From the NCBI GenBank assembly GCA_002293125.1, contig DBCR01000061.1, forward strand, positions 1 to 35,241: DNA of 35,241 bases. The letters run 5' to 3'. Source of the DNA: Opitutia bacterium UBA953 (GTDB lineage Bacteria; Verrucomicrobiota; Verrucomicrobiia; Opitutales; UBA953). Below, in pieces: positions 7,206-14,775 of this stretch. The notes under the pieces are model-generated. The model worked only from the letters and a program-made list of their open reading frames with translations. It searched no databases and was not told where the DNA came from. Both the position numbers and the translations under genes were made by a program. Position 1 is the stretch's first letter, and every line of letters starts with the position of its first letter.

Positions 7206-7322
7206 GGTAGGGGCGGGACTGCGTCGCGTCCGTGGGCGGACGAACGTCGAATGGTCAAACAATCTTAACCGCCTCGATGAGAGCTAATCTGCGAGCGGAC
7301 GCGACGCAGTCGCGCCCCTACC
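7206..7322. repeat. 27-bp inverted repeat flanking a 63-base centre
   Basis: Arms 7206-7232 and 7296-7322 are inverse complements with one mismatch; each outer end reads GGTAGGGGCG. The 63-base centre contains a small GTCCG/CGGAC hairpin at the inner edge of the left arm. It fills most of the 169-base gap between mnmA and the methyltransferase gene. A degenerate relative of the arm (GGTAGGGTCGGGACCGCGTC) occurs at about 8318-8340. It could be a MITE or REP-like element, or a transcription attenuator between the two genes. Confidence 0.75.
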
Positions 7323-7372
7323 TCGTTACCTCGCAACCTTGACCTTATCCGGTTTGTCCAGACCTTAACCCC

Positions 7373-8062
7373 ATGCCCGAAGGTTCCGCCGTCCAACGCA
7401 TGTTCTCCGGGATCGCCTCCCGTTACGACTTCGCGAACCGCGTCCTGAGCCTCGGGCTGTGCGTGGGTTGGCGCGAACAGCTCGTCGCCGCGACTAAAGC
7501 CGCCCAGCCCAAGACCGTGGCCGACCTCGCCACCGGCAGTGGCGACGTCGCCTTCGCCCTGCGCCGCGACCTTCCTGGCGACTGCTCCATCGTCGGCTAC
7601 GACTTCTGTGAACCGATGCTCGAGCTTGGCCGTGTCCGCGCGCAGAAAGAAGGCGTCACGCTTGAATTCAAGACCGGCGACTGCATGGCCCTGCCCATCG
7701 CCGACGCCTCGCAGGATGTGGTCACCATCGCCTATGGCGTGCGCAATTTCGAAGACCGCGTCAAAGGGCTCGGCGAGCTGCGCCGCATCCTGTGCGCGGA
7801 CGGCACGTTGCTCATCCTCGAGTTCTCCCAGCCGAGCGCCTGGTTCGCGCCATTCCACTTCATCCACGTGCGCTGCGTCCTCCCCGTGCTCGCAGGCATC
7901 CTCACCGGAGACTTCGGTGCTTATAAATATCTCGGCACCAGCATCGCGGGCTTCCCGGATGCCGCGGGACTAGACGCAGAGCTCAAGGCCGCCGGATTCG
8001 CCAAGGTGAGCCATAAAAAGATGCTTTTCGGCACCGTGGCCCTCCATCAGGCGCAGGCCTGA
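7373..8062 (+). CDS. ubiE: UbiE/MenG-type quinone C-methyltransferase
   Basis: SAM-dependent methyltransferase that converts demethylmenaquinone to menaquinone (MenG), or the matching ubiquinone step. The protein is 229 residues. The N-terminus VQRMFSGIASRYDFANRVLSLG (8-29) is the UbiE signature. SAM motif I is VADLATGSGDVA at 49-60, and the post-motif YGVRNFED matches the second UbiE signature. Menaquinone is the likelier substrate in Verrucomicrobiota, but the sequence alone does not decide this. It follows mnmA in the same direction with a palindrome between them, and precedes tRNA-Arg. No Shine-Dalgarno is visible. Confidence 0.9.
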   Translation: MPEGSAVQRMFSGIASRYDFANRVLSLGLCVGWREQLVAATKAAQPKTVADLATGSGDVAFALRRDLPGDCSIVGYDFCEPMLELGRVRAQKEGVTLEFKTGDCMALPIADASQDVVTIAYGVRNFEDRVKGLGELRRILCADGTLLILEFSQPSAWFAPFHFIHVRCVLPVLAGILTGDFGAYKYLGTSIAGFPDAAGLDAELKAAGFAKVSHKKMLFGTVALHQAQA

Positions 8063-8113
8063 AAAATTCCTTGCCTTAGGGGCATGAGGTCGTTTGCTCA
8101 AACCCCTCACTAC

Positions 8114-8188
8114 GGGCTCGTGGTGAAATGGATATCATTTCTGACTACGGATCAGACGTTTGGGGTTCGAATCCCTACGAGCCCACCA
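8114..8188 (+). tRNA. tRNA-Arg (anticodon ACG)
   Basis: A full cloverleaf can be drawn. The acceptor stem pairs GGGCTCG with CGAGCCC, the D stem GTGA with TCAT, and the anticodon stem TCTGA with TCAGA around loop CTACGGA. The T arm is TGGGG, loop TTCGAAT, CCTA-side stem. The anticodon is ACG, normally edited to ICG to read CGU/CGC/CGA. The discriminator is A and CCA is encoded at 8186-8188. It lies 51 bases after the methyltransferase stop and is followed by a terminator-like hairpin. Confidence 0.95.
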
Positions 8189-8197
8189 CTTTGAGCG

Positions 8198-8222
8198 CTA
8201 ACCGGATTAAAACCCCGGTTAG
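8198..8222 (+). terminator. Terminator hairpin after tRNA-Arg
   Basis: Arms CTAACCGG (8198-8205) and CCGGTTAG (8215-8222) pair perfectly over a 9-base A-rich loop and are followed by TTGTGTTG. The position, 9 bases after the tRNA CCA end, fits tRNA transcript termination. Confidence 0.6.
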
Positions 8223-8228
8223 TTGTGT

Positions 8229-8258
8229 TGGGCGGGATGGCGTAAGCCATCCAGCCCA
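8229..8258. repeat. REP-like perfect hairpin with GTAA loop
   Basis: Arms TGGGC-G-GGATGGC (8229-8241) and GCCATCC-A-GCCCA (8246-8258) pair except for one internal G-A mismatch and enclose a GTAA tetraloop. It is followed by AGCGG-rich sequence (8269-8290) that recurs, permuted, at 34191-34209. Confidence 0.55.
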
Positions 8259-8268
8259 AGAGCGGCTT

Positions 8269-8487
8269 GCGGTTGGCGGTAAGCGGATAGGAAAGGCCTC
8301 ACAATCCCAACACCTGATTTGGGTAGGGTCGGGACCGCGTCACGACTTAGCCTGTTTTAGGCAGGGTTAAGCGCTCAGCTTAACCGCGGCAGACCTAGAC
8401 GGACAGCCCACCCTAAGACAGACCCCCTGCCAATCATCCGGTCTCCGGTTTCCCTTTGAGCGAAGGGCACTCCCAGCCGCTAGCCGC
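8269..8487. other. Non-coding gap rich in degenerate repeats before the kamA end
   Basis: This is the rest of the 299-base gap between tRNA-Arg and the kamA stop. It holds AGCGGTTGGCGGT-type units (8269-8290), a degenerate GGTAGGGTCGGGACCGCG arm (about 8318-8340), a hairpin at 8350-8362 and the hairpin GGTTAAGC/GCTTAACC at 8365-8372 with 8378-8385. An AGCGGCTAGCGGCT unit on the minus strand (8475-8488) touches the kamA stop codon. I see no gene here. Confidence 0.5.
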
Positions 8488-9645
8488 TTACACCTTGTAT
8501 ACATCCGGCATCTTCGTGCCAGAAGGATACACATAAGCCCGGTCCTCGAAATTACGCAGTTCGACGATCCCGTCGTGGATGGCCTGGACGTATTCCGGGT
8601 TGATCGGGACCTTCCCGCCGCCGCCGGGGGTGTCGATGATCAGCTGAGGAACAGCATAGCCTGTCGTGTGACCGCGGAGGGCACGAATGATATCGATACC
8701 CTTCTGGATGGGCGCACGGAAATGGGTCGAGCCTTCAATCAGGTCGCAGGCGTAAAGGTAATACGGACGCACGCGCATCATCAGCAGGCGGTGCACGAGC
8801 GACTTCATCACTTCGACGTCGTCATTGATACCGGCGAGGAGCACCGACTGATTGCCGAGCGGCACGCCGGCAAAAGACAGGCGTTCGCACGCCGTCGCGA
8901 GCTCACGGGTAACTTCCTTCGGATGGTTTGTATGGATGCTCAACCAGATCGGGCCGTGCTTACGGAAGACTTCGGCGAGTTCGGGCGTGATGCGCTGCGG
9001 CAGGAAGACTGGGATGCGCGAGCCGATGCGGATAAACTCGACGTGCTTGATTGCGCGGAGGCGTCCGAGGAGCGCATCCAGCTTGGCGTCCGAGAGTAGC
9101 AACGGGTCGCCACCGGAGAGCAGCACGTCGCGGATCTCGGTATGCTCCTCGATATACTTCAGGCCGGCTTCGAGTTCGGGATGGAAGTCATAGGCCTGCG
9201 CGTTCGAGACTAGACGGCTACGGGTGCAATAACGGCAATACGAGGCGCAGCGGTCGGTGACCAAGAAGAGCACGCGATCGGGGTAGCGGTGGACGATACC
9301 AGGGACCGGCATCGTGCCCTCTTCCCCGACCGGATCCTCGGATTCACCCGGGGCGACGTAGGATTCCTCGATGCGCGGGATGACTTGCCGGCGGACCGGA
9401 CAGTGCGGGTCCTTCGGGTCGATGAGGTTGAAGAAATGTGGCGTGATCGACAGGGACAACTTATGCTGAGCGAACAGGCACCCTTCCCGCTCCTCCTTCG
9501 TCAGCTCCAGCATCTCTTCCAGCTGGGCCAGCGTCGTGATGCGGTTGCGCAGCTGCCAATGCCAGTCGTTCCACTCCGCGGCGGGCACGTCCTTCCATCG
9601 GCCTTGGCCGGCATGCCAGTTTTCGCGTAGGTCCTGAGGATACAT
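8488..9645 (-). CDS. kamA: Lysine 2,3-aminomutase (radical SAM, PLP)
   Basis: Converts L-lysine to L-beta-lysine using a [4Fe-4S] cluster, SAM and PLP. The protein is 385 residues. The radical-SAM cysteines are Cys133, Cys137 and Cys140 in CASYCRYC. The PLP lysine is Lys345 in PGGGGK. The aspartates that hold the substrate amino group in characterised aminomutases are present at matching spacing: Asp301 in CDLIEG and Asp338 in IDTPGGGGK. This supports true lysine mutase activity over the EF-P enzyme EpmB, which is shorter. No beta-lysine acetyltransferase (ablB), EF-P or lysine fermentation genes are adjacent, so the pathway is open. It is the last gene of a leftward unit after the hydroxylase (58-base gap). 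Confidence 0.9.
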   Translation of the reverse strand: MYPQDLRENWHAGQGRWKDVPAAEWNDWHWQLRNRITTLAQLEEMLELTKEEREGCLFAQHKLSLSITPHFFNLIDPKDPHCPVRRQVIPRIEESYVAPGESEDPVGEEGTMPVPGIVHRYPDRVLFLVTDRCASYCRYCTRSRLVSNAQAYDFHPELEAGLKYIEEHTEIRDVLLSGGDPLLLSDAKLDALLGRLRAIKHVEFIRIGSRIPVFLPQRITPELAEVFRKHGPIWLSIHTNHPKEVTRELATACERLSFAGVPLGNQSVLLAGINDDVEVMKSLVHRLLMMRVRPYYLYACDLIEGSTHFRAPIQKGIDIIRALRGHTTGYAVPQLIIDTPGGGGKVPINPEYVQAIHDGIVELRNFEDRAYVYPSGTKMPDVYKV

Positions 9646-9703
9646 CAGCTAAAAACCACCCTAACGGTCGCGACGCCCAATGCAAACGGGGAAGCACATC
9701 GCC

Positions 9704-10534
9704 TCACCGCGATGGCGGCGGGCCCTTGCGCTTGAACCAACCTGCAAATGGGTGCCAGAGCTGGCCGAAATAGCCCGTCGGCACCTTTTCCGGGACGCCG
9801 AAGTCACAAGGCATCCGGTCGCGAGGCATGTAATAAGTACCGAAAATAATATCCCACAGCGGCAGGAGACCGGCGAAGTTCTTATCGATGGCCTGCGGGT
9901 CCTTCGAGTGATGCCAGCGATGGAAGACGGGCGTCGCGATAACGGAACGCAGCGGGCCGAAATCCCAATCGACGTCGGCATGCAGGAAGATCGCGTAGAA
10001 AGTCAGGAAGCCCGCCACTCCCATCGTGACCGTCGGATCGAAGCCCATCAGAAGCAAAGGCGTCGCCGGCACGATCTTGTTCACCGCCTCGTTCACCGGA
10101 TGCACGCGTACGGCCGAAAGCCAGTCGAGGTCCTCGGAACTATGGTGCACCGCATGGAACGGCCACCAAGCCCCGGTGTGAAACAACCGATGGAGCCAGT
10201 AGTCGATGAAGTCTACCAGCAGGTAGATCTCGATGGCCTGCAGCCAGACCGGCTGGGCGGCCACGGGGCCGAAGCCGCGATACTGCTGGGCCTTCAGCTC
10301 CTCCCCCGTCGTGACTCCGGCCAAGACGAGCACGATGAACGGAGCGATCAGCAAGAAGCGGGAGGCCTGCTTGAAGAGCGCGATGGTAAAGAAATACGCC
10401 GTGTCGGTCAGCATGCCGGGCCGGAAGAATCCCGGACGCCGGCGGGCCCCCATGATTCGCTCGATGAAATAGAAGACCAGGCCCAGTAACAGCAGCGCGA
10501 GCAAGTGCTTGACCGTATGAGCCTGGATTCCCAT
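9704..10534 (-). CDS. Sterol desaturase / fatty acid hydroxylase family membrane protein
   Basis: Membrane di-iron oxygenase of the fatty acid hydroxylase superfamily, 276 residues. The histidine boxes are all present: HRLFH at 115-119, HAVHH at 127-131 and HRWHH at 205-209, with a further His in the HPVNE segment. Hydrophobic segments lie at about 8-28, 44-72, 97-113 and 155-185. The substrate (fatty acid, sterol, carotenoid or hopanoid) cannot be read from sequence. The stop of the upstream DUF1080 gene is only 4 bases away, so the two are surely cotranscribed, with kamA following. Confidence 0.88.
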   Translation of the reverse strand: MGIQAHTVKHLLALLLLGLVFYFIERIMGARRRPGFFRPGMLTDTAYFFTIALFKQASRFLLIAPFIVLVLAGVTTGEELKAQQYRGFGPVAAQPVWLQAIEIYLLVDFIDYWLHRLFHTGAWWPFHAVHHSSEDLDWLSAVRVHPVNEAVNKIVPATPLLLMGFDPTVTMGVAGFLTFYAIFLHADVDWDFGPLRSVIATPVFHRWHHSKDPQAIDKNFAGLLPLWDIIFGTYYMPRDRMPCDFGVPEKVPTGYFGQLWHPFAGWFKRKGPPPSR

Positions 10535-10538
10535 CCGC

Positions 10539-11336
10539 TTACTTCTTCTCGACGATCCACATGTTGCGGAACTCGACGGCGTCGCCGTGCCACTGCAGGC
10601 CGAGCGGGAGTTTTTCCGCGTGCTTCACGTAAGGGGGATTCTTCTTATGGCTGCTTGGGCCGATATATTCGGTGCCGTCCTGCACCTTGACGCCGTTCAT
10701 CACGACGGTGATGCGGGTCTTGCTCGCGACGGAGCCGTCGGCGTTGAAGCGCGGGGCGGTGAACTCGATGTCGTAGCTGTTCCAGCTGCGGGAAGGCAGG
10801 CAGGCGTTGAAGGCGGGCGGCTGCTGGCCGTAGATCGCGGCAGTCATGCCGTCGGCGTAGGTCTCGGTCTTGGAGCAATCGAGGACCTGGAGTTCGTAGG
10901 TCTTCATGAAGAAGATGCCGCTGTTCGAGTTGCCCTGGCTCTTCTTCTTCGGGTCGGTGTCGTAACCGGCGGCGGAGCGCCATTCGACGTGCAAGGTGAC
11001 GTCGCCAAAGGTCCGCTTGGTGCGGATGCCGTTAGTGCGGGCGATCATCACGCCGTCCTTGATCTCCCAGGTCACCGGGGTCTTGAGTTTGGCGTTCGGG
11101 ACGGCATCGGCCTCCCATTCGCCGGCCGAGTCGGCACCGCCGACGAGCACGATGGCTCCGGCGGGGGCGGCGGCCTCGTTGCACTTAAGCTTGGAAGCCT
11201 CGGCACGGGGCGGCTGCGGACGCGCGGAGTCATGCACGCGCCACTGGGTGCCCGGGATGAAAGGGGTGTCGGTGTAGCCTTCGGCGGCGATTAGGCCGCT
11301 GGCGGCCACAAGGGAGAGGAAGGAAGCGAGGCGCAT
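10539..11336 (-). CDS. Secreted DUF1080 (3-keto-disaccharide hydrolase family) protein
   Basis: A 265-residue exported protein with a signal peptide at about 1-18 (MRLASFLSLVAASGLIAAEG). The body matches the DUF1080 beta-sandwich pattern: TWEIKDGVMIART, TFGDVTLHVEWR, NSNSGIFFMKTYELQVLD, WNSYDIEFTAPRF, ITVVMNGVKVQD and a C-terminal PLGLQWHGDAVEFRNMWI. Family members act on keto-sugars or related glycosides and are numerous in Verrucomicrobiota and Planctomycetota. The frame is open 53 codons upstream, but the ATG at 11336 begins the signal peptide. It is the first gene of the unit with the hydroxylase (4-base gap) and kamA. Confidence 0.88.
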   Translation of the reverse strand: MRLASFLSLVAASGLIAAEGYTDTPFIPGTQWRVHDSARPQPPRAEASKLKCNEAAAPAGAIVLVGGADSAGEWEADAVPNAKLKTPVTWEIKDGVMIARTNGIRTKRTFGDVTLHVEWRSAAGYDTDPKKKSQGNSNSGIFFMKTYELQVLDCSKTETYADGMTAAIYGQQPPAFNACLPSRSWNSYDIEFTAPRFNADGSVASKTRITVVMNGVKVQDGTEYIGPSSHKKNPPYVKHAEKLPLGLQWHGDAVEFRNMWIVEKK

Positions 11337-11404
11337 GGGGTGTAGGGGTAGAGACAGGCTGGCGGGAGAGAGGTTCGGGGAAAAGGGTAATTGGGGGAGA
11401 ACTA

Positions 11405-11425
11405 GGGCTGGGGCTAGGGCTGGGG
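11405..11425 (+). other. G-quadruplex motif in DUF1080 / accA divergent gap
   Basis: Four G-runs (11405-11407, 11410-11413, 11417-11419, 11422-11425) are separated by 2-3 base CT or CTA loops. It is on the template strand for the leftward DUF1080 gene, mirroring the C-run leaders of the rightward genes. Confidence 0.55.
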
Positions 11426-11454
11426 CTTGGCTCGACTCCCGGCACCTGCTCATA

Positions 11455-11512
11455 GGTAGGATTGAGCGCCCTCGCTCAACCGAGCGGCTGACCAAGGGTG
11501 GTCAGCCCTACC
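11455..11512. repeat. Intergenic palindromic element, GGTAGG family, copy 2
   Basis: This has the same plan as copy 1 at 5992-6047. The outer arms are GGTAGG and CCCTACC. The inner hairpins are TTGAGCG/CGCTCAA (11462-11468 with 11473-11479) and GGCTGACCA/TGGTCAGCC (11486-11494 with 11499-11507). The second hairpin is nearly identical to that of copy 1, while the first differs in sequence but keeps its pairing. It sits in the 299-base gap between the divergent DUF1080 gene and accA. Confidence 0.75.
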
Positions 11513-11526
11513 CCCACCCCTACCCC
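11506..11526 (-). other. G-quadruplex motif on template strand before accA
   Basis: Plus-strand C-runs at 11506-11508, 11511-11515, 11517-11520 and 11523-11526 give four template G-runs with 1-2 base loops. The C-rich leader continues with CCCT and GGCCCT units up to the accA ATG at 11636. Confidence 0.5.
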
Positions 11527-11635
11527 AATTTAGTGGCATTTTTCTTCATTCTAGCCCTGTCCCTGGCCCTGGCCCTACCCCCGCTTGGGCCCTATTCCAT
11601 TGCCCTCCCCCTCCCGTTTCTCCAACTTACGGCCC

Positions 11636-12604
11636 ATGTCCGCGCCCAAGGCCCGCTTCACCCTCGAATTTGAAAAGCCCCTCCGGGAACTCGAGGACAA
11701 GATCAACTCCCTCCGGGCCTCCTCCGAGTCCGCCGGGATGGACGTATCCAAGGAGGTCAAGTCCCTTGAGGTCAAGATGGAGCAGACCCGCCGCGAGGTC
11801 TACGGTAACCTGAATCCCTGGCAACGCGTCCAGTTGGCCCGCCACCCCCGTCGTCCCTACTCCCTAGACTACATCGGGATGCTGTTCGACGACTTCCAAG
11901 AGCTGCACGGTGACCGCCTCTACATGGACGACGAGTCCATCGTCGGCGGCACGGCTTTCTTCGAAGGTCGGCCGGTCATGGTCCTCGGCCAGCAGAAGGG
12001 CCGCGACACGAAGGAGAACCTCCGCCGTAACTTTGGCTGCCCGAATCCGGAAGGCTACCGCAAGGCCCTTCGCCTGATGAAGATGGCCCACACCTTCGGC
12101 CTCCCGATCGTCACCCTCGTCGACACCCCCGGCGCCTTCCCGGGCATCGGCTCGGAAGAGCGCCACGTCGCCGAAGCCATCGCCGTCAATCTCCGCGAGA
12201 TGAGCCAGTTCGGCGTGCCGATCATCACCTTCGTCATCGGCGAAGGCGGTTCCGGCGGCGCCCTCGGCATCGCCGTCTCGAACAAGGTCTACATCCTCGA
12301 GAACGCCTACTACTCCGTCATCTCGCCCGAAGGTTGCGCCGCGATCCTCTTCAAGGACCGCGCCCACGCCCCGAAGGCCGCCGAAGCCCTGCGCCTCGAC
12401 GCGCCTAATCTGCTCAAGCTCGGCGTCGTCGACGGCGTCGTGAAGGAACCGCTCGGCGGTGCCCAGGAAGATCCGGCCGCCACCGGTTCCGCCATCCGCA
12501 AGACCCTACGCGACTCGCTCGCCGACCTCTCCAAGGCCTCGCCGGAGAAGCTCATTGCGATGCGCTACGCCAAGTTCCGCGCAATGGGCGTCTACGCGGA
12601 GTAA
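11636..12604 (+). CDS. accA: Acetyl-CoA carboxylase carboxyltransferase subunit alpha
   Basis: Half of the carboxyltransferase that moves CO2 from carboxybiotin to acetyl-CoA, making malonyl-CoA; it works with AccD, which is not in the window. At 322 residues it is normal length. The N-terminal helix pair (LEFEKPLRELEDKI) is followed by the crotonase-like domain: DRLYMDDESIVGG (93-105), DTPGAFPG (163-170) and the CoA oxyanion segment GEGGSGGALG (202-211). I use the ATG at 11636; 17 further in-frame codons upstream are low-complexity leader. The leader is pyrimidine-rich without a Shine-Dalgarno. A strong terminator follows the stop. Confidence 0.96.
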   Translation: MSAPKARFTLEFEKPLRELEDKINSLRASSESAGMDVSKEVKSLEVKMEQTRREVYGNLNPWQRVQLARHPRRPYSLDYIGMLFDDFQELHGDRLYMDDESIVGGTAFFEGRPVMVLGQQKGRDTKENLRRNFGCPNPEGYRKALRLMKMAHTFGLPIVTLVDTPGAFPGIGSEERHVAEAIAVNLREMSQFGVPIITFVIGEGGSGGALGIAVSNKVYILENAYYSVISPEGCAAILFKDRAHAPKAAEALRLDAPNLLKLGVVDGVVKEPLGGAQEDPAATGSAIRKTLRDSLADLSKASPEKLIAMRYAKFRAMGVYAE

Positions 12605-12626
12605 GTTCTCCCACCAGGCTAAACGA

Positions 12627-12652
12627 AAAGGGGCGCCCATCGGCGCCCCTTT
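12627..12652. terminator. Rho-independent terminator after accA (bidirectional)
   Basis: The 11-bp perfect stem AAAGGGGCGCC / GGCGCCCCTTT (12627-12637 with 12642-12652) has a CATC loop and continues into CTTTT. The reverse strand also ends in TTTTCG, so it can serve both accA and the convergent pseudopilin operon ending at 12676. Confidence 0.85.
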
Positions 12653-12675
12653 CTTTTGGCCAGTCGGCCGGCCGC

Positions 12676-13977
12676 TCAACCGCCGTTCGACAGCACGCGG
12701 ATGTAGCGCGTGTAGTTGCGGCCGTACATGTAGACGATGCGCTTGAAGTCAGCTTCGGGCACCTTCTGATTATTGTTGAGCATCTGGAGGCCGCGCAGCT
12801 CCTTGGAACCTTCGGGGGTCAAGACGGTGATGGAGACCTCGACGGCCTTGAGCGAGTAAGGCAAGTAAGGTAACCAGGTCGTAGCCGTGGGCTTGAGCGG
12901 GAGGTTATCTGGATACATGCGATCGGCATAAACGCGGAGCCGCGAGCTGTAGTAATCGTAAGGATGGAACTTCTTGCCGCTGCCCGTCGGCAGAGGATTA
13001 GGGATAGTGGGAGCGCTGTTCGGGGCATAACGCAGGGGAGCGGTCGCGATGTCGCCGTGGCCGTCGGCGTCCTTGAACATGGCACGGTAGCCCCCCTTGG
13101 AAGACGCCATGTCGGATTTATCATCCTTTGCGGAGACTAGCACAACGGGACGGAGAGTCTGCGGCATGCGGGCACAGGGGTCAGGGAGCGCCGGCGCCGT
13201 CGCGGTCGCCGAGAGCGACGAGGAAGACCAGAAGACCAAGTTCATCGCGACGACGTTCGAAGCGATGAAGTTATTTTCGTCCATGGTCCAGCAGGGCGTC
13301 TTGCTGACGATGTCGCTATCGATCAGCGCGCGGGTCTCGTAACCTGGACTTGGCGTCTTGGAGTAGTTAGCGAACTGACGGGGGGCGCCGGACCAATAAT
13401 TCCAAGGTGACTGCGGGGCATCGATGTTGGAATTGAGAATCAGCGGGAGTGCGTCGACGAACGTGTTCTCGGGGTCGATGATCGTGCGGTAGACGCCGTA
13501 AACCTGCTGAATCATGTCACCGGGAGCGTCGAAAGGAGAGCGCTGACCGATTCGGTAGGCGATGGCGCACACGTCACCACGGAGCGCACTTCGGCCGACC
13601 CCGGGCGTCCAGCGTGGGCGATCGGGCGGAGCACCGAAGAGCATCACAATCGGATGGTCAATGGACTGGAGGTTACCGACCTCTCCGGGGACGCCGGGGG
13701 GCGCGCCATCGGCCGTCTTCGCCCCCGGGACGACGATCTCCATCCAGCAGCGTCCGTCGGCGCGAAGCATCGCTGTCGAGAAATCATTCTCCATCGCATC
13801 CAAGGCGCCACGCGCCTCCGACTGGGTCGAGAGGTCGGCGACGGCGCGATCATAGACACGCAACGTGTCGGAAGCGATGGTGACGACGGTCAGGACGATG
13901 ATGACCATGATGGCCGTGGAGACCAACACCTCGAGCAAGGTGAAGCCGGCCCGGGCTTGGCGGAGGAGGGTGTTCAT
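12676..13977 (-). CDS. Prepilin-like protein, Verru_Chthon cassette C type
   Basis: A 433-residue protein with a type IV pilin-like N-terminus: a short basic leader, the cleavage Gly11, then FTLLEVLVSTAIMVIIVLTVV with the conserved Glu at +5 (residue 16). The motif STQSEARGALDAMENDFSTAML follows and the large body is mixed alpha/beta. Start, length and order resemble the C protein of the repeated verrucomicrobial cassette; this is recognition by pattern, not a search. I chose the ATG at 13977, which overlaps the upstream stop by 4 bases (ATGA); the longer open frame upstream lies inside that gene. It is the last gene of four, likely assembled in the inner membrane as a minor pseudopilin. Confidence 0.8.
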   Translation of the reverse strand: MNTLLRQARAGFTLLEVLVSTAIMVIIVLTVVTIASDTLRVYDRAVADLSTQSEARGALDAMENDFSTAMLRADGRCWMEIVVPGAKTADGAPPGVPGEVGNLQSIDHPIVMLFGAPPDRPRWTPGVGRSALRGDVCAIAYRIGQRSPFDAPGDMIQQVYGVYRTIIDPENTFVDALPLILNSNIDAPQSPWNYWSGAPRQFANYSKTPSPGYETRALIDSDIVSKTPCWTMDENNFIASNVVAMNLVFWSSSSLSATATAPALPDPCARMPQTLRPVVLVSAKDDKSDMASSKGGYRAMFKDADGHGDIATAPLRYAPNSAPTIPNPLPTGSGKKFHPYDYYSSRLRVYADRMYPDNLPLKPTATTWLPYLPYSLKAVEVSITVLTPEGSKELRGLQMLNNNQKVPEADFKRIVYMYGRNYTRYIRVLSNGG

Positions 13978-14765
13978 CGGCTGATGACGATATTCTGGAC
14001 GAGCAGGGGAGTTTCGGACTTCGTCTTGAACGAGTCGTAAGGACTGTAGTCGTGAGAGAAGAATTCCGCGACGATCGGGAGATAGGCCAGCGCGTAGTCC
14101 TTGGGCAACGCGGGGATCGGCGACGTCCCCCACGGCGGCGCAGCGACCTTGGTGGTTTCTGGCTCGAAGGTCGTGGTGTTGATGGTGGCGCGCTGCCCGA
14201 CAAGCAGCTTGGAAAGCGAAAGACGGACGCGCATGGGCGTGCCGATGATGTTACGACCGGAGAAGGCGTCCAATGAGAGATTCTTCCCATTGCAATAGGC
14301 CACCTCGATCATCGAAGGATTCGAGAATAAGGCGTAGGCATTGGCGCCCGTCTTGTCGTTATCGAAGCTGACGATCTTGCGCTCGTAGACGTAGAGCCAC
14401 ACCGCGTTGTCTCCGTTGTCGCGGGCGCCCTGCAGCAGGCGGTAGGCGATATCGAAGTTGGAGACCGACGGATTGCCCCCGTCCAACGCGAGCCCGGCAT
14501 CCATCAGGTACTTGCTGTTGTTCGGCTCCTTCTCACCGGCGGCGTCAAGGTAGACGATCGAACGGGGATTATCCAAGGCGCCGATGAGACGGGTCACGCC
14601 GGCAAGGGCGCGATTGGTCTGCATGATTTCGTCGACCTGCTGGAAGGTGGAACCGAGGATGCCGACGAGCGAGAGGATCGCGACGCCGACGATGCCGATG
14701 GCGAGCGTCACCTCGACCAGGGAGAAACCTGGGCGGACGGACGAAGGATTGCGGGGAGGGTTCAT
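13974..14765 (-). CDS. Prepilin-like protein, Verru_Chthon cassette B type
   Basis: A 263-residue protein with the N-terminus RPGFSLVEVTLAIGIVGVAILSLVGIL: cleavage after Gly13 and Glu18 at +5 of the mature protein, followed by a 20-residue hydrophobic helix. The SLVEVTLAIGI form is typical of the verrucomicrobial cassette B family. The remainder is soluble and of no known fold to me. Its 3' end overlaps the next pseudopilin by 4 bases and its start is 10 bases after the previous stop, indicating translational coupling. Confidence 0.8.
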   Translation of the reverse strand: MNPPRNPSSVRPGFSLVEVTLAIGIVGVAILSLVGILGSTFQQVDEIMQTNRALAGVTRLIGALDNPRSIVYLDAAGEKEPNNSKYLMDAGLALDGGNPSVSNFDIAYRLLQGARDNGDNAVWLYVYERKIVSFDNDKTGANAYALFSNPSMIEVAYCNGKNLSLDAFSGRNIIGTPMRVRLSLSKLLVGQRATINTTTFEPETTKVAAPPWGTSPIPALPKDYALAYLPIVAEFFSHDYSPYDSFKTKSETPLLVQNIVISR

Positions 14766-14775
14766 CGGAAGAAGA

